From a virus, in the IMG/VR virus record IMGVR_UViG_3300005471_000027, positions 1 through 44,821 of that record: a stretch of 44,821 nucleotides of DNA; one strand, given 5' to 3'. The position numbers and the translations under genes are program-made. Below are positions 8,602-16,943 of this stretch, in pieces (within the stretch, counting starts at the first letter, position 1; the number at the start of each line of letters is the position of its first letter). A model generated the notes under the pieces. It had not been told where the DNA came from and searched no databases. It was given only the letters and a program-made list of their open reading frames with translations.

Positions 8602-9030
8602 TTAACTTCCTTGTAGATCTATGCGATAGAGCCCTCCAAGGCTCGTCCATTGGACACCATTTATAGGTTGAGGGTCGTCAAGTGCGATTGACCCATCGCG
8701 GTAGCACTCAAGCACGCCGCCGCCGCCTGGTAAAGCCGTTGGCCTGACGCTCTTGAACAGTGCATCGATGCGGTCAGCGATAATCACCATCGCGGCATAG
8801 GTGCTTGTCGGCCCCACGGCTTTGATTTGCATGAGCAGACTTGCCCACAACCGCACCTTATTCATCGTCAAGATGTCGGTGTCGGCTTGCTTTCCGTAGC
8901 TTACAAATGGCGGTACAGTCCCTATATCAGCGAGTCCTAGCCACAGGCCGCCCGTAGCCGCCGCCATGAGCGCGCTATCGGCTCGCATGGTGCTATTGAT
9001 CCATTGGAACGCTTGTGCTGTCTCAGACAT
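8602..9030 (-). CDS. Tail terminator/completion protein (142 aa)
   Basis: A small mixed alpha/beta protein ending in VQWTSLGGLYRIDLQGS, like the closing strand of minor tail/tail-terminator proteins. It follows the HK97 gp10-like gene and precedes the tail tube, the usual terminator position. Its ATG overlaps the stop of the preceding gene (TAATG). The 119 bases between it and the tail tube gene hold no ORF I can support. Confidence 0.65.
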   Translation of the reverse strand: MSETAQAFQWINSTMRADSALMAAATGGLWLGLADIGTVPPFVSYGKQADTDILTMNKVRLWASLLMQIKAVGPTSTYAAMVIIADRIDALFKSVRPTALPGGGGVLECYRDGSIALDDPQPINGVQWTSLGGLYRIDLQGS

Positions 9031-9446
9031 TACAATCCCTCAAGCAGTAACTTCTCAAACTTTGCAGCCTCTTCAGGAAAGTGCTGCGCCCCCAGCGCCA
9101 GCGCCTCGTCCCAGAATGGTTGGGCGCCCATGAAGCGTGTCCCATAATTCACATAGCCGCCGTAATTGGCAGCCACGCCCACCACGCTATCATCAGGGCC
9201 ATCAGGCGCTTTGGGCGGCAGATAGTACGAGTCGCCGGGTGGCTCGCCTGCCCGCCCGTAGGTACTGCCATATTTGGGCGTATCGGAATACACGCTACCC
9301 GCCAGAAAGCCCGTCTTCCAGGGCGCATCGGCCCCCGCCACCGCCTCAATAAAGACCGCGGTATCGCTTGAGATGGTCTGACATGCAGGCCGCAATGCCC
9401 GCGCGAGAGCCGGGAACAGATTATAGATCACTCCCGTCAGTGCCAT
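9030..9446 (-). CDS. HK97 gp10-like head-tail/tail completion protein (138 aa)
   Basis: The motif YGGYVNYGTRFMGAQPFWDEALALG (about residues 94-119) is the hallmark Y-x-x-x-V-E/N-x-G-T-x-x-M-x-A-x-P-F-x-x-x-A of HK97 gp10-type proteins, which act at the head-tail junction or in tail completion. ATG with TAGGAGG. Its neighbours, the stopper-like and terminator-like genes, agree with this. Confidence 0.8.
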   Translation of the reverse strand: MALTGVIYNLFPALARALRPACQTISSDTAVFIEAVAGADAPWKTGFLAGSVYSDTPKYGSTYGRAGEPPGDSYYLPPKAPDGPDDSVVGVAANYGGYVNYGTRFMGAQPFWDEALALGAQHFPEEAAKFEKLLLEGL

Positions 9447-9455
9447 AGCGCCCTC

Positions 9456-9818
9456 CTAGCTAATCGTCACGATCAACACTTCATCCGTGAATGTGTAGCT
9501 CTCAGCCGATTGGATACCGTAGGCTTTCCAGTTTTTGCCGGCATACACGATCTGATCACCCTCGCGAATGTCTGTTGTTGGCATAAAGCGCAAGAGCAGC
9601 GCGAGTTGCGAGCCGATGATACCCGCATAGGCTTGCAGCAGCGTCGCACTTGGCTTGATGACATTGACCTGGGCTGTGCCAACGGTGACAGGAACCCCCA
9701 CATCATGCCCGTAGCTATCAAGCACTGGCGGTGATGGAGGCCGCTGCACCGTGACCGTCACATCAAGCGAACCTGCAACCGTTGCAGCCATATCTGCTTT
9801 CTCGCGCGCAGGAAGCAT
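9456..9818 (-). CDS. Head closure/stopper-like protein (120 aa)
   Basis: The segment REGDQIVYAGKNWKAYGIQSAES (about residues 84-106) resembles the conserved core of head-closure (SPP1 gp16-like) proteins, where a D-x-I-x-x-x-G-x-x-W/Y-x-V hairpin is typical. It starts at an ATG with AAAGGA, three bases after the stop of the previous small gene. The position between connector and gp10-like genes supports the call. Confidence 0.65.
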   Translation of the reverse strand: MLPAREKADMAATVAGSLDVTVTVQRPPSPPVLDSYGHDVGVPVTVGTAQVNVIKPSATLLQAYAGIIGSQLALLLRFMPTTDIREGDQIVYAGKNWKAYGIQSAESYTFTDEVLIVTIS

Positions 9819-9821
9819 CGG

Positions 9822-10103
9822 CTATTCCTTTACCGGCTCCGGCCAGTGCCATGTGCCAACCGCGCCGCCTTCATCGTGCGAGACAGGAGAGGCAAAAACC
9901 CCGGGACCTCGCAGCGTCACCGCCTCATCATCGAAGATTTCCACAATGGCCGCATCCAAATGCGCGCCTGGTTTGCGTTCGTCTCCGAGATGGGAATAGT
10001 CATCGAGCACATAATGCACGCCCTGGCCCAGCACAGGTGGCTTACTTGCCACAGCAGGCGCTTCTGCTACAGGAGCCGCTTCGGTTACAACTTCATCAGC
10101 CAT
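9822..10103 (-). CDS. Small acidic protein of the head-tail region (93 aa)
   Basis: Ala/Val/Pro-rich acidic N-terminus (residues 1-25), then a likely small beta domain with VHYVLDDYSHLG and FDDEAVTLRGPG. ATG with AAAGGA. It sits between the connector and the head-closure gene, so a minor capsid or connector accessory role is likely. No family recognised. Confidence 0.6.
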   Translation of the reverse strand: MADEVVTEAAPVAEAPAVASKPPVLGQGVHYVLDDYSHLGDERKPGAHLDAAIVEIFDDEAVTLRGPGVFASPVSHDEGGAVGTWHWPEPVKE

Positions 10104-10136
10104 GATGTATTGTCCTTTCGTTTTGTCATTCGTTCG

Positions 10137-10766
10137 TTATCTCCAGGGGGCCTCAAGCTCAGGCCGGAGATCGGTCCGTACCATCTTGGCAATCTTGGGT
10201 TTGGCCTGTTTGCGGTAGTAGTCGGCCATCTTCAGCTTGCCCGCCATCAACTGCGAGCGCTTGAATGATTGCCCATCTGAGCTAAAGTCATAGGCTCCCG
10301 CAAGTGTCGCGGCCCAGAAGTCCAGCAAGTTAGCAGCCGCTGAATACACATCGTAGACCTTGCCCGTGGCAAAGACCGGTGGCAGTTGACCCGGTGTCGT
10401 ACCGGTAGTGAACACGCTTGCCTCAAACTGCCAGTGCGCGCCGTTATCGAGCAGCAGTTCAGTGGATACCGGGGTGAGCACTTTCCAGAATGCGGTGCCC
10501 AGCAGCCCTTGCAACACTACGTCGGCCTCCCAGTAGCCATGCTTGCTGTAGTAGTCGGCAAAGATGAAGGCTGCAATATTGTTCGTGCTGGCGGTATTCA
10601 CAATGCTTGCAAATGGTTCAAGCGGCTCGTAGCCGATATCATCGCGACTTGCGTCGAGCCGATCTTGAATTTGCTGGTCGGTGAACTGCTGATTTGCGCC
10701 CGCCGGGTCCGCTATCATGGTTCTCGTCAGGGCTATCAGGTCGCTCATCGTGTTTCTGACTGCCAT
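10137..10766 (-). CDS. Head-tail connector/adaptor protein (209 aa)
   Basis: The N-terminal region DLIALTRTMIADPAGANQQFTDQQIQDRLDASRDDI is characteristic of connector proteins with an F-x-D-x-x-I-x-x-x-L-D helix. A helical C-terminus ends in basic residues (KRSQLMAGKLKMADYYRKQAKPK). ATG with GAGGGAG. It follows the coat and decoration genes, as expected for the ring bound under the portal. Confidence 0.7.
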   Translation of the reverse strand: MAVRNTMSDLIALTRTMIADPAGANQQFTDQQIQDRLDASRDDIGYEPLEPFASIVNTASTNNIAAFIFADYYSKHGYWEADVVLQGLLGTAFWKVLTPVSTELLLDNGAHWQFEASVFTTGTTPGQLPPVFATGKVYDVYSAAANLLDFWAATLAGAYDFSSDGQSFKRSQLMAGKLKMADYYRKQAKPKIAKMVRTDLRPELEAPWR

Positions 10767-10875
10767 CGTTCTCCCTCGGGTCTGCTACTTCATGGCCACC
10801 TTCCGCTAGTAGGCGTGTGATGTGAATCGGGTCGACAACGCACACCACATTGCCGTTAGGATGCCGTATCCACAC
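10639..10875 (-). CDS. Small head-region protein, GTG start, overlaps connector (78 aa)
   Basis: The first 35 residues (WIRHPNGNVVCVVDPIHITRLLAEGGHEV) look like the short proteins often found between coat and connector genes, with an R-H-P-x-G turn and an A-x-x-L-x-x-G-G-x-x-V ending. The last 40 codons overlap the connector gene in another frame, so the C-terminus is compositionally odd. The start is GTG, three bases after the previous stop, with no clear ribosome binding site; coupling to the upstream gene is likely. Confidence 0.5.
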   Translation of the reverse strand: MWIRHPNGNVVCVVDPIHITRLLAEGGHEVADPRENDGSQKHDERPDSPDENHDSGPGGRKSAVHRPANSRSARRKSR

Positions 10876-10878
10876 GGC

Positions 10879-11277
10879 TTAGAACCGTGCCGGCACAATC
10901 ACCGCCCAGATTAGCCCTGTCATCGATGCCGCAAAGTCCACACTGATAGAGCCGTCTGACTGGACAAACCGCGCTGAGTCAAACGGCCCGATAAAGGCCG
11001 TGCCCGTCGATGCGGTCAGGTTCCCAGAGGTGAAGTCACCCAACCCGCCGCGAAATGCGGGCGGGTTGCTTGTGCCTGCGCGCACGATCACCGTCTTGGT
11101 ACCGGCAAAGGTGTTTGTGACATACAGCAGAAGCTGCTCAGCGTCAGGTGACGCAGGAATGGCGTTCGATGGCAGCGCAATGGTCATGCCGTTAGCCGCG
11201 TCAATCGCGGTCCCAGCATTGTTGAGCACCGCGCCGTTAGGTGAAAGTGTCGTAAGTGGTAAGTTCGTTCGTGCCAC
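10879..11277 (-). CDS. Putative capsid decoration protein (132 aa)
   Basis: A low-charge Ala/Thr/Asn-rich protein beginning ARTNLPLTTLSPNGAVLNNAGTAIDAANG, with beta-prone segments and an LLLYVTNTFAGTKTVIVRAG strand pair. It is immediately downstream of the coat gene, the usual place for head decoration proteins. The start is GTG with AAAGGAG eight bases upstream. Function is inferred from position and composition. Confidence 0.6.
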   Translation of the reverse strand: MARTNLPLTTLSPNGAVLNNAGTAIDAANGMTIALPSNAIPASPDAEQLLLYVTNTFAGTKTVIVRAGTSNPPAFRGGLGDFTSGNLTASTGTAFIGPFDSARFVQSDGSISVDFAASMTGLIWAVIVPARF

Positions 11278-11301
11278 GTTCGTTGCTCCTTTCTCAGGTA
11301 T

Positions 11302-12219
11302 TTATGGATGGGTGAATGTGGCAGCAACAGCGGCCTGTGGACGGACGGTCTTCGCGCCATAGAGCGTCAAGCCTTTGACCGCATCACCGAAACGCAGAGG
11401 CGGGCGGTACGCTTCCGTCTTTGTCAGCCCTATCGCTTTGGTATAGGCCATCGTATGGCTTGCCAGCACGATATCAACACACCCGGCTGTACCAACTGTG
11501 CCAGAAATGTGTGGAGCGTTCACGCTCTCGTACACATCCATGCCCAGAATACGACCACGGTAGGCATCGTTTGAGAGGCCCTGCGCAGCATCAAGCGCAG
11601 CATTCGTAATTTGGGCGTTGGCTTCTGATGTATTAAAGGAGGTGAAACGTGGGTCCATCAGTAGCAGTGTCGTAATCCACGGAGGGATCACACACCAGCG
11701 CCCAATCTTGGGTACTTTCTGCTCTGAGAGGCGCTGTGACACCTGGACGAGCTGGTCATAGGCGGTGCCGGTTGTACCTGCGGATGCACCCACGGCTGTA
11801 TAGACAGGATAGGCAGGCGTCCCTGAAATCTGCGTGGCGGCATCGACGTAGAACCCCGCGAGGTAGTTGTCAATCTGCAACGCAAGATCGTAGGCAGCCC
11901 AGGACATGGCCTCAGTCATGACCTTAGGATGGTTTTGCGCCATATCCACATCGTCCACGATGAAGTTGTAGTATTTCGCCTGTGAGATCACCAGCGAGGT
12001 CTGCGCATCGGTCAGTGATTGAGGCGCTGCAAGATCGGTGTCTTTACTATAGCTGGAGACGGTGATATCACCGATGGCGTTGATACGCACGGTGTCACCC
12101 ATGCTGTTGATCAGGCCCTCGTAGTTGTCGTTGAATAGGTTGCCAAAGACAAGGTTGGCCCGCAGGGCAGGCAGCAACGTATCTGCCCACAAAATGGGAT
12201 TAAACTCATTTAGAGACAT
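11302..12219 (-). CDS. Major capsid (coat) protein, P22 gp5-like (305 aa)
   Basis: The N-terminus (SLNEFNPILWADTLLPALRANLVFGNLFNDNYEGL), then GDTVRINAIGDITVSSYSKDTDL, IDDVDMAQ-type (DDVDMAQ) and the closing AYRPPLRFGDAVKGLTLYGAKTVRP fit the P22 coat-protein family, an HK97-fold shell protein. Length is within the shorter end of the family. It follows the scaffold gene and precedes the decoration and connector genes. ATG with AGAGAGAAAG. Confidence 0.85.
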   Translation of the reverse strand: MSLNEFNPILWADTLLPALRANLVFGNLFNDNYEGLINSMGDTVRINAIGDITVSSYSKDTDLAAPQSLTDAQTSLVISQAKYYNFIVDDVDMAQNHPKVMTEAMSWAAYDLALQIDNYLAGFYVDAATQISGTPAYPVYTAVGASAGTTGTAYDQLVQVSQRLSEQKVPKIGRWCVIPPWITTLLLMDPRFTSFNTSEANAQITNAALDAAQGLSNDAYRGRILGMDVYESVNAPHISGTVGTAGCVDIVLASHTMAYTKAIGLTKTEAYRPPLRFGDAVKGLTLYGAKTVRPQAAVAATFTHP

Positions 12220-12271
12220 GTCTTTCTCTCTTCTATCATCTCGACCGTAGAGGAAAGATGATTATGTGGTT

Positions 12272-12925
12272 TTAGTAGCGCGGTGGCGGGTTCTTAGCAA
12301 TGAATAGCTGGATTTCTGGCCGTCGCGCCTCGTATTGCTCTCGGGTCATCTTCGTGATGACCTCCCAAGACAGGGCTCCTTGCCCACTCGTCTGCGCACG
12401 TGATGGATTGGTTGCGCCGCCTGCCGTCTGTGCTGTTTTGCCTGCCAGGTATGGTTTGTTCTTCAGCAGATCTTTGAGCAGGGCATCGGCATTGCTCGGT
12501 GTGCCATCGCCGTCGTACTCCAGTGCATCCCAGTCGATGAGTTGCGCCGCTGCATCCGGGTCGATAATGCCGAGCTTGCTGGCAATCCGTTCTACCTCGT
12601 AGCGCACGACCCGCTCTGTCAAAGCGGCTGTATCGCTATCATACTTGGATTGCAGGTCGGTGGCTTGCTTCTGCCAGCGTTCCGTCTCGGTGAGCTTCTC
12701 CGCGTCCAGCTTTGCCTTGAGTTCGTCGAACTCTTTGGCTTTGCTTTCTGCGAATTTCAGCCGATCACGCATAGCACGCGCTTCTGAGCGCAACTTGCGA
12801 GCTTCTTCTAAGGAAATGGGTTCGGTATCCGTCGCCGCCTGGGCATTGGATGAGGTAGCCGCCTGGGCTGTATCAGCGTTCGCCGCCTGGGCGTCTGCCG
12901 ATGAGGAATTATCGTTCTCTCCCAT
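12272..12925 (-). CDS. Capsid scaffolding protein (217 aa)
   Basis: The acidic, Ala/Gln-rich N-terminus contains three imperfect AQAA repeats (encoded by repeated gcc-gcc-tgg-gc runs). A charged coiled coil covers residues 38-100 (EEARKLRSEARAMRDRLKFAESKAKEFDELKAKL), and the C-terminus is a small basic domain. This architecture and its place between portal and coat are those of internal scaffolds. AAAGGA lies 11 bases before the ATG. Confidence 0.82.
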   Translation of the reverse strand: MGENDNSSSADAQAANADTAQAATSSNAQAATDTEPISLEEARKLRSEARAMRDRLKFAESKAKEFDELKAKLDAEKLTETERWQKQATDLQSKYDSDTAALTERVVRYEVERIASKLGIIDPDAAAQLIDWDALEYDGDGTPSNADALLKDLLKNKPYLAGKTAQTAGGATNPSRAQTSGQGALSWEVITKMTREQYEARRPEIQLFIAKNPPPRY

Positions 12926-12926
12926 A

Positions 12927-12955
12927 AGTATAGTCGTCCTTTGTACTCATGTCAA
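12927..12955 (-). promoter_or_regulatory. Candidate promoter before the scaffold gene
   Basis: Minus strand TTGACA (12950-12955), 17-base spacer, TATACT (12927-12932). The fit to sigma70 is excellent, but the -10 touches the scaffold ATG, so the transcript would begin inside that gene's start codon region. It may serve a leaderless or downstream message, or be fortuitous. Confidence 0.4.
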
Positions 12956-13030
12956 GATGACGATTCATCCTGACTGTATAATCTTCTACTTATACATGCA
13001 AAAAGCGCGCCGCAAATACCCGTTCTACCG

Positions 13031-13072
13031 GTGAAACTGTGCCGATAATCTGAATTATCGGCACAGTTTCAC
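13031..13072. terminator. 19-bp perfect inverted repeat between portal and capsid modules
   Basis: Arms 13031-13049 and 13054-13072, both reading GTGAAACTGTGCCGATAAT outward, with a four-base loop CTGA. It overlaps the last codons of the 56-aa gene. There is no T-run on either side, so it is more likely an RNA stability/processing hairpin, an attenuator or a protein-binding palindrome than a classic terminator. Confidence 0.55.
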
Positions 13073-13239
13073 TTGCCATGATAGTGTGGTCCTCCTGGGG
13101 CAGCCCCTTTGCGCCTGGCAATCATGCCAATCACCGCCTGTGGCACGCCCTTGGCTTTGAGTTGGGCTGCGCGCCCGCCATGCCCGAGCTTGTTGGACTT
13201 GCCGCGAAACTTGCCGGTCTTCTTCGTATCAGTCGCCAT
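13069..13239 (-). CDS. Small basic protein (56 aa)
   Basis: ATG with AGGAGGG. The product is Lys/Gly/Arg rich (MATDTKKTGKFRGKSNK..., ARRKGAAPGGPHYHGK) and carries an LKAKGVPQAVIGMI helix. It lies between portal and scaffold genes. It may bind DNA or be a minor head component; no family assigned. Its stop is inside the perfect inverted repeat at 13031-13072. Confidence 0.7.
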   Translation of the reverse strand: MATDTKKTGKFRGKSNKLGHGGRAAQLKAKGVPQAVIGMIARRKGAAPGGPHYHGK

Positions 13240-13256
13240 GAGTATTGCCCTCCTTG

Positions 13257-14669
13257 TTACCTACCGAAAAATGGTGACTCCTGTTGCTGCTGCTGTCCTG
13301 GCTGTATGCCCTGAACCGCCATTTGTTGCTGCTGCTGTTCAAGCTTTTGCTGATCTTCCTTCGCCTTGTTTTTCGCCTCTTCGTCAGCGTCAAAGCCCGC
13401 GCGTGCCATGAGTGTGGCATCTGAGACGCCAATCGTTGACCATATTTGCGCCGTTTGCGCGGCAAGCAGGTCATCCACCGGTAGCAGATTCTGCCACTCG
13501 ATCTTCACCTTGTACTTCTCATAGGCTGCCACGCTCAACCTGCCGGCCAGCACGAGTGCCGCGCGTGACACAGCACGAATGAGCTTGCCATACAAACGCT
13601 GCTTGAGGATGGTCTTCTCGATGAGCGGTTGAAACAAGAGTTCTAACGCCACGCCTGAGATATTGCCTCGTGGCAGGGTCGTTTCTCGCCCGAGTGCCAC
13701 GCCTGGCACACGTGAGCGTTCGTCCATGTCGGAGCGCAGGTCAGCGGCAAAGTTGCGCGAGGAGGCGAGGTCGCTATGCATCTCCAGGTTGTACATTTTG
13801 CCATTCTCTGCTTCGATCACGATCACCTCGTTCACAGCCACACTGAGCTGTGACGCCTTGAAGCCAGAGCCCACCGTCTTGGGGTGCGCATGCCACCGGA
13901 TGATAGCCTGTGTGTTGGTCTGCGTGAAGTTCAATGCCTTATTCATGCCGATGAGATCAGCGGTCAGGTCGGAGATGCCCCACGGGTCATTTGGATTGGG
14001 CAGGTTCTTATTGGTGAAGATGGGCGGGAACGGCCACGGCCAGTCCTCTGAACCGACAAGTTCCCAGCGGTCATTCTGGCTACGCTTGATGTAGTCCGTG
14101 ATGGTCCAGGTGTCCTCAAGGTCATCCTCACCCGTTGCGGTGAGATCACTGTTCGGGTCCACACGCGCGATGATCTGCCGCTTCTGTATGTCGCCCTCGC
14201 TATACTCGATGATATAGGCGACATGTGTCTCGCAATCGTTGGGGAGTGTCACCATACGCACAAGTTGTGGGTCCATCACCACGATACGCGGGGCCGCCAT
14301 CTCGCCTTGTGCTGGAATGAGCTTGACGAAGTTCTGTCGGCACACACCGCCATTCATCGCCATCTCGGTAAGGAGCGTCATCTTGTCGTCGTCATCGCCC
14401 CACAGTTCGTCGAGGAAGTCCTGATCTGCTGCGATGAGCTTGAGTGTTTGACCGAACAGGAATGAGACGCCTTTATCCACAACGGGCCCGCAGCGGTTCG
14501 TGATCACATTGAGATCGGGCTGGTCACGCTCTACTTTCAATGGCGGTGTGAACTCGCCACGGTAGGCTTTCCAGGCGGCTTTCATCTGCTCTTTACGCTC
14601 GATGTCCTCTTGCGGGGTTGGCGCTTGGGCGAGCGTCTTGGGCTGGTATTGTTGTGCGTAGGTGATCAT
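13257..14669 (-). CDS. Portal protein, SPP1 gp6-like (470 aa)
   Basis: Forms the dodecameric DNA channel at the capsid vertex. Recognisable elements are the N-terminal AWKAYRGEFTPPL...NVITNRCGPVVDKGVSFLFG, the central LTADLIGMNKALNFTQTNTQAI helix, DERSRVPGVALGRE and GVALELLFQPLIEKTILKQRLYG (crown/clip helices), and a Gln-rich tail (residues 440-465). Length agrees with the family. It follows the large terminase with one small gene between. Confidence 0.88.
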   Translation of the reverse strand: MITYAQQYQPKTLAQAPTPQEDIERKEQMKAAWKAYRGEFTPPLKVERDQPDLNVITNRCGPVVDKGVSFLFGQTLKLIAADQDFLDELWGDDDDKMTLLTEMAMNGGVCRQNFVKLIPAQGEMAAPRIVVMDPQLVRMVTLPNDCETHVAYIIEYSEGDIQKRQIIARVDPNSDLTATGEDDLEDTWTITDYIKRSQNDRWELVGSEDWPWPFPPIFTNKNLPNPNDPWGISDLTADLIGMNKALNFTQTNTQAIIRWHAHPKTVGSGFKASQLSVAVNEVIVIEAENGKMYNLEMHSDLASSRNFAADLRSDMDERSRVPGVALGRETTLPRGNISGVALELLFQPLIEKTILKQRLYGKLIRAVSRAALVLAGRLSVAAYEKYKVKIEWQNLLPVDDLLAAQTAQIWSTIGVSDATLMARAGFDADEEAKNKAKEDQQKLEQQQQQMAVQGIQPGQQQQQESPFFGR

Positions 14670-14672
14670 GGC

Positions 14673-14912
14673 TTACCAACTCTTCCATTGTTCAATTTCT
14701 TTTGGGCTGGCGGCGATGAGTTGCTTCTCGACCCAATCTGAGAGGCACTTCAATGAACAGCACAACGTCGGCTCTTTGCCATTCTGCCACTTGCCTTTCG
14801 AGACAATATACCAATCGTCAGGCATGGCATCATTGGAATGTTGAAAGAGCAACGTCGGGTCAAGTAGATGCTCTTTACAGCACACATCACAACGGAATCC
14901 GTTTATTCTCAT
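14673..14912 (-). CDS. Small Cys-rich protein (79 aa)
   Basis: Has two Cys pairs, CDVCC near the start and CCSLKC near residue 55, suggesting a treble-clef or ribbon zinc site, with W/L-rich ends. The ATG at 14912 is chosen because GGAGGT is four bases upstream; it directly follows the large terminase stop. A TTG four codons earlier is less likely. It is placed between terminase and portal, where small HNH-like or adaptor proteins are common, but no HNH residues were seen. Confidence 0.7.
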   Translation of the reverse strand: MRINGFRCDVCCKEHLLDPTLLFQHSNDAMPDDWYIVSKGKWQNGKEPTLCCSLKCLSDWVEKQLIAASPKEIEQWKSW

Positions 14913-14914
14913 GC

Positions 14915-16279
14915 TCACCTCCAAATGTCTCGATAATACGTCACGCCCGAGGGCTGTAGATCGAAGCGCGCGACCATGTAGCGGTCAGTATCCATCCCGT
15001 GATCGTTCTCTTTGACCGGCTCCTCTTTGACGCCCGTGGGTGTTTGCTTCCACACGTAGCTCTCAGGTTCTTCAATCGTGCAGGTCGGTTTCTTCTGCCG
15101 TGCCAGGTCTGGATCACGTTCTACCAGCGCATCACGGAAATGCATCAGGCGCGGCTTGCCGTCACCTGCGGCGCGATAGCGAGCAGCCGTTGCCTGAATG
15201 CCATCGCTCACGGTCTTGTGCGCTGCTGTGGTCATGAGCCCCGAATGCCGTTCAAACGTGGCGCGGTCCTCGGCGTCGTGGTCACAGATAACTTCCCGTG
15301 GCAACGGGTCGCCGTCTTTCTCTCCCCAGCGTGAGAGTTCCTTGATCTGCTTCGTGTGGTCTTCGACGAGGCGTTTGGTATAGTAGATTTCACGATAGCA
15401 GTAGAGTCGCCCGTCATCGTCGCGCGCATACCACTTGCAGCAGAACGGGTTGGTATAGCCGAAGTCGACGCACAGGTAGCGCGGCCACTCCTTCGGGACA
15501 GGGAAGCGGTCAATCACGTTGCGCGCTCTATCCCATGAGTCCTCGTACACCGTGCCTTCTGCTGCTACCCACAAACCTAGCCTATAGCGGGCATAGCGCA
15601 CACCAGTGAGGCCCTCAAGGATGCCGAAGATGTACTCGCGGCCCTCTTCGGTCCAGTCTTGTGTAGCAGCGTTCCAGTAGCGCGGATTGTCTTCGTGGCG
15701 CGAGAGCAAGCGTGTCGTGCGGCCCTCGTTCATGCGCTGATTGAGCCAGTGCGTTGGCGCATCGGGGTTCACATCCATAATGAGCTGACGGTACGGCACT
15801 TCAGGGCTATAGGTGCGTGGACGCAGGCGCATGCGCACAAACTCTGCGTCCTCCTGCTCGCACTCCGTGGCCTCGTTGATGTAGCCCCAATCGAACTCGG
15901 AGGAAAGCACTTTCTCCGGCTTGTCTAAGCCATTGACAATCATCTCGGAGCCGTTGGGATAGCGATAAGCGGCTGGTTCAGCCTTTGAGCCACCGAACCA
16001 GCGGATATCGGTACGATTGTGCAGGATGTTCTCACGGTAGGTCACCAACGCCGAACCTGCGAGCGCAACGTTGGTTTTCCTAGTGACCAATGCACGACTG
16101 CCAGGGTAGCGCGAAAGGAGCACGTGAATCTTGTAGAGTGCTGCGACAGTTTTGCCTGTGCCTGCCGGGCCATCAAGACACGCCTCGCGATCACGACACC
16201 AGCCGAGCGCCAAGTTGTTGCCACGTAGCTCGGGTGCAGCGATGCGGCGTTCGGTTGGGCGTGTGGCGAGTGTGGTCAT
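14915..16279 (-). CDS. terL: Large terminase subunit (454 aa)
   Basis: Packages DNA and cuts genome ends. The ATPase has Walker A GPAGTGKT at residues 37-44 and Walker B with the catalytic Glu at about 129-141 (FDWGYINEATECE). The RNase H-like nuclease has VDFGYTNPF (about 270-279), CDHDAEDR (about 332-339) and NDHGMDTDRYMVARFD (about 425-440). The ATG at 16279 overlaps the preceding stop (ATGA) and has GAGAGGAAG. Length is typical. Confidence 0.95.
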   Translation of the reverse strand: MTTLATRPTERRIAAPELRGNNLALGWCRDREACLDGPAGTGKTVAALYKIHVLLSRYPGSRALVTRKTNVALAGSALVTYRENILHNRTDIRWFGGSKAEPAAYRYPNGSEMIVNGLDKPEKVLSSEFDWGYINEATECEQEDAEFVRMRLRPRTYSPEVPYRQLIMDVNPDAPTHWLNQRMNEGRTTRLLSRHEDNPRYWNAATQDWTEEGREYIFGILEGLTGVRYARYRLGLWVAAEGTVYEDSWDRARNVIDRFPVPKEWPRYLCVDFGYTNPFCCKWYARDDDGRLYCYREIYYTKRLVEDHTKQIKELSRWGEKDGDPLPREVICDHDAEDRATFERHSGLMTTAAHKTVSDGIQATAARYRAAGDGKPRLMHFRDALVERDPDLARQKKPTCTIEEPESYVWKQTPTGVKEEPVKENDHGMDTDRYMVARFDLQPSGVTYYRDIWR

Positions 16280-16494
16280 GGCTTCCTCTCTACCCACTTT
16301 TTGAGAGCATCATCGTAGCCTGCCCTACGTACTAAGCGGTATACGGCTTGCTTCATTTCCTCCGTTGTCAGCGTGCATTGCTCAGGCGGGTATACCGTGA
16401 TACGCGGATAGTCAGGAGTATAGGGATACTCCCGCTCAACCGTGAGGCGCATACCAGTTTGCTCATCGGTGTATTCTTCTAGCTCTGCGCTCAT
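16276..16494 (-). CDS. Small protein between terminase subunits (72 aa)
   Basis: An acidic start (SAELEEYTDEQTG), a Tyr/Pro-rich beta middle (REYPYTPDYPRITVYPPEQ) and a helix ending KKWVERKP. It overlaps both neighbours by ATGA and has GGAGGG upstream, so it is translated with the terminase genes. No family recognised. Confidence 0.7.
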   Translation of the reverse strand: MSAELEEYTDEQTGMRLTVEREYPYTPDYPRITVYPPEQCTLTTEEMKQAVYRLVRRAGYDDALKKWVERKP

Positions 16495-16943
16495 TCTTTC
16501 GGGCCCTCCAAGTAATTGAGAGGTACTTCCTGGATGATGATGCTCGGCCCTGGCATGTCATCTGTCTTCACATCAAGACCCATCAGTTCGGAGATACGCT
16601 TGCTATAGTTGGCGACACGATCAGCGGCCCAGTGCCAGTTCGGGTCTTTCTCATCCAAGGCAACCTTGTAGGACCGTGCCTGTATCTGTTGGAGCATGTA
16701 GAGCTGCTGGTCCCGTAGTTCTTTGACATCGTGTGTGATGCAGCGGCCCAATTCGCGCATGACGGCATGGTGCGCTGCGCCGCGTGATTGATAGCCCGAT
16801 TGCGCTGCCACCTCATCCCAGTTGAAGCCCTGCAACTTGAGCCTGAGCGCCGTCTGCACCCGTTGCGCTGCATTGACATCCCGCGTGGTTGTACCTCTAA
16901 CGTTGTCATGCTTGCCTTTGCGCGATGGATAGTTGACGCTCAT
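16491..16943 (-). CDS. terS: Small terminase subunit-like protein (150 aa)
   Basis: Residues 27-62 carry a helix-turn-helix (ALRLKLQGFNWDEVAAQSGYQSRGAAHHAVMREL), followed by a helical oligomerisation region and ...RVANYSKRISELMGLD, a phrase typical of small terminase subunits. A short C-terminal tail (SIIIQEVPLNYLEG) may contact the large subunit. ATGA overlaps on both sides put it in one unit with the large subunit. Confidence 0.8.
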   Translation of the reverse strand: MSVNYPSRKGKHDNVRGTTTRDVNAAQRVQTALRLKLQGFNWDEVAAQSGYQSRGAAHHAVMRELGRCITHDVKELRDQQLYMLQQIQARSYKVALDEKDPNWHWAADRVANYSKRISELMGLDVKTDDMPGPSIIIQEVPLNYLEGPKE

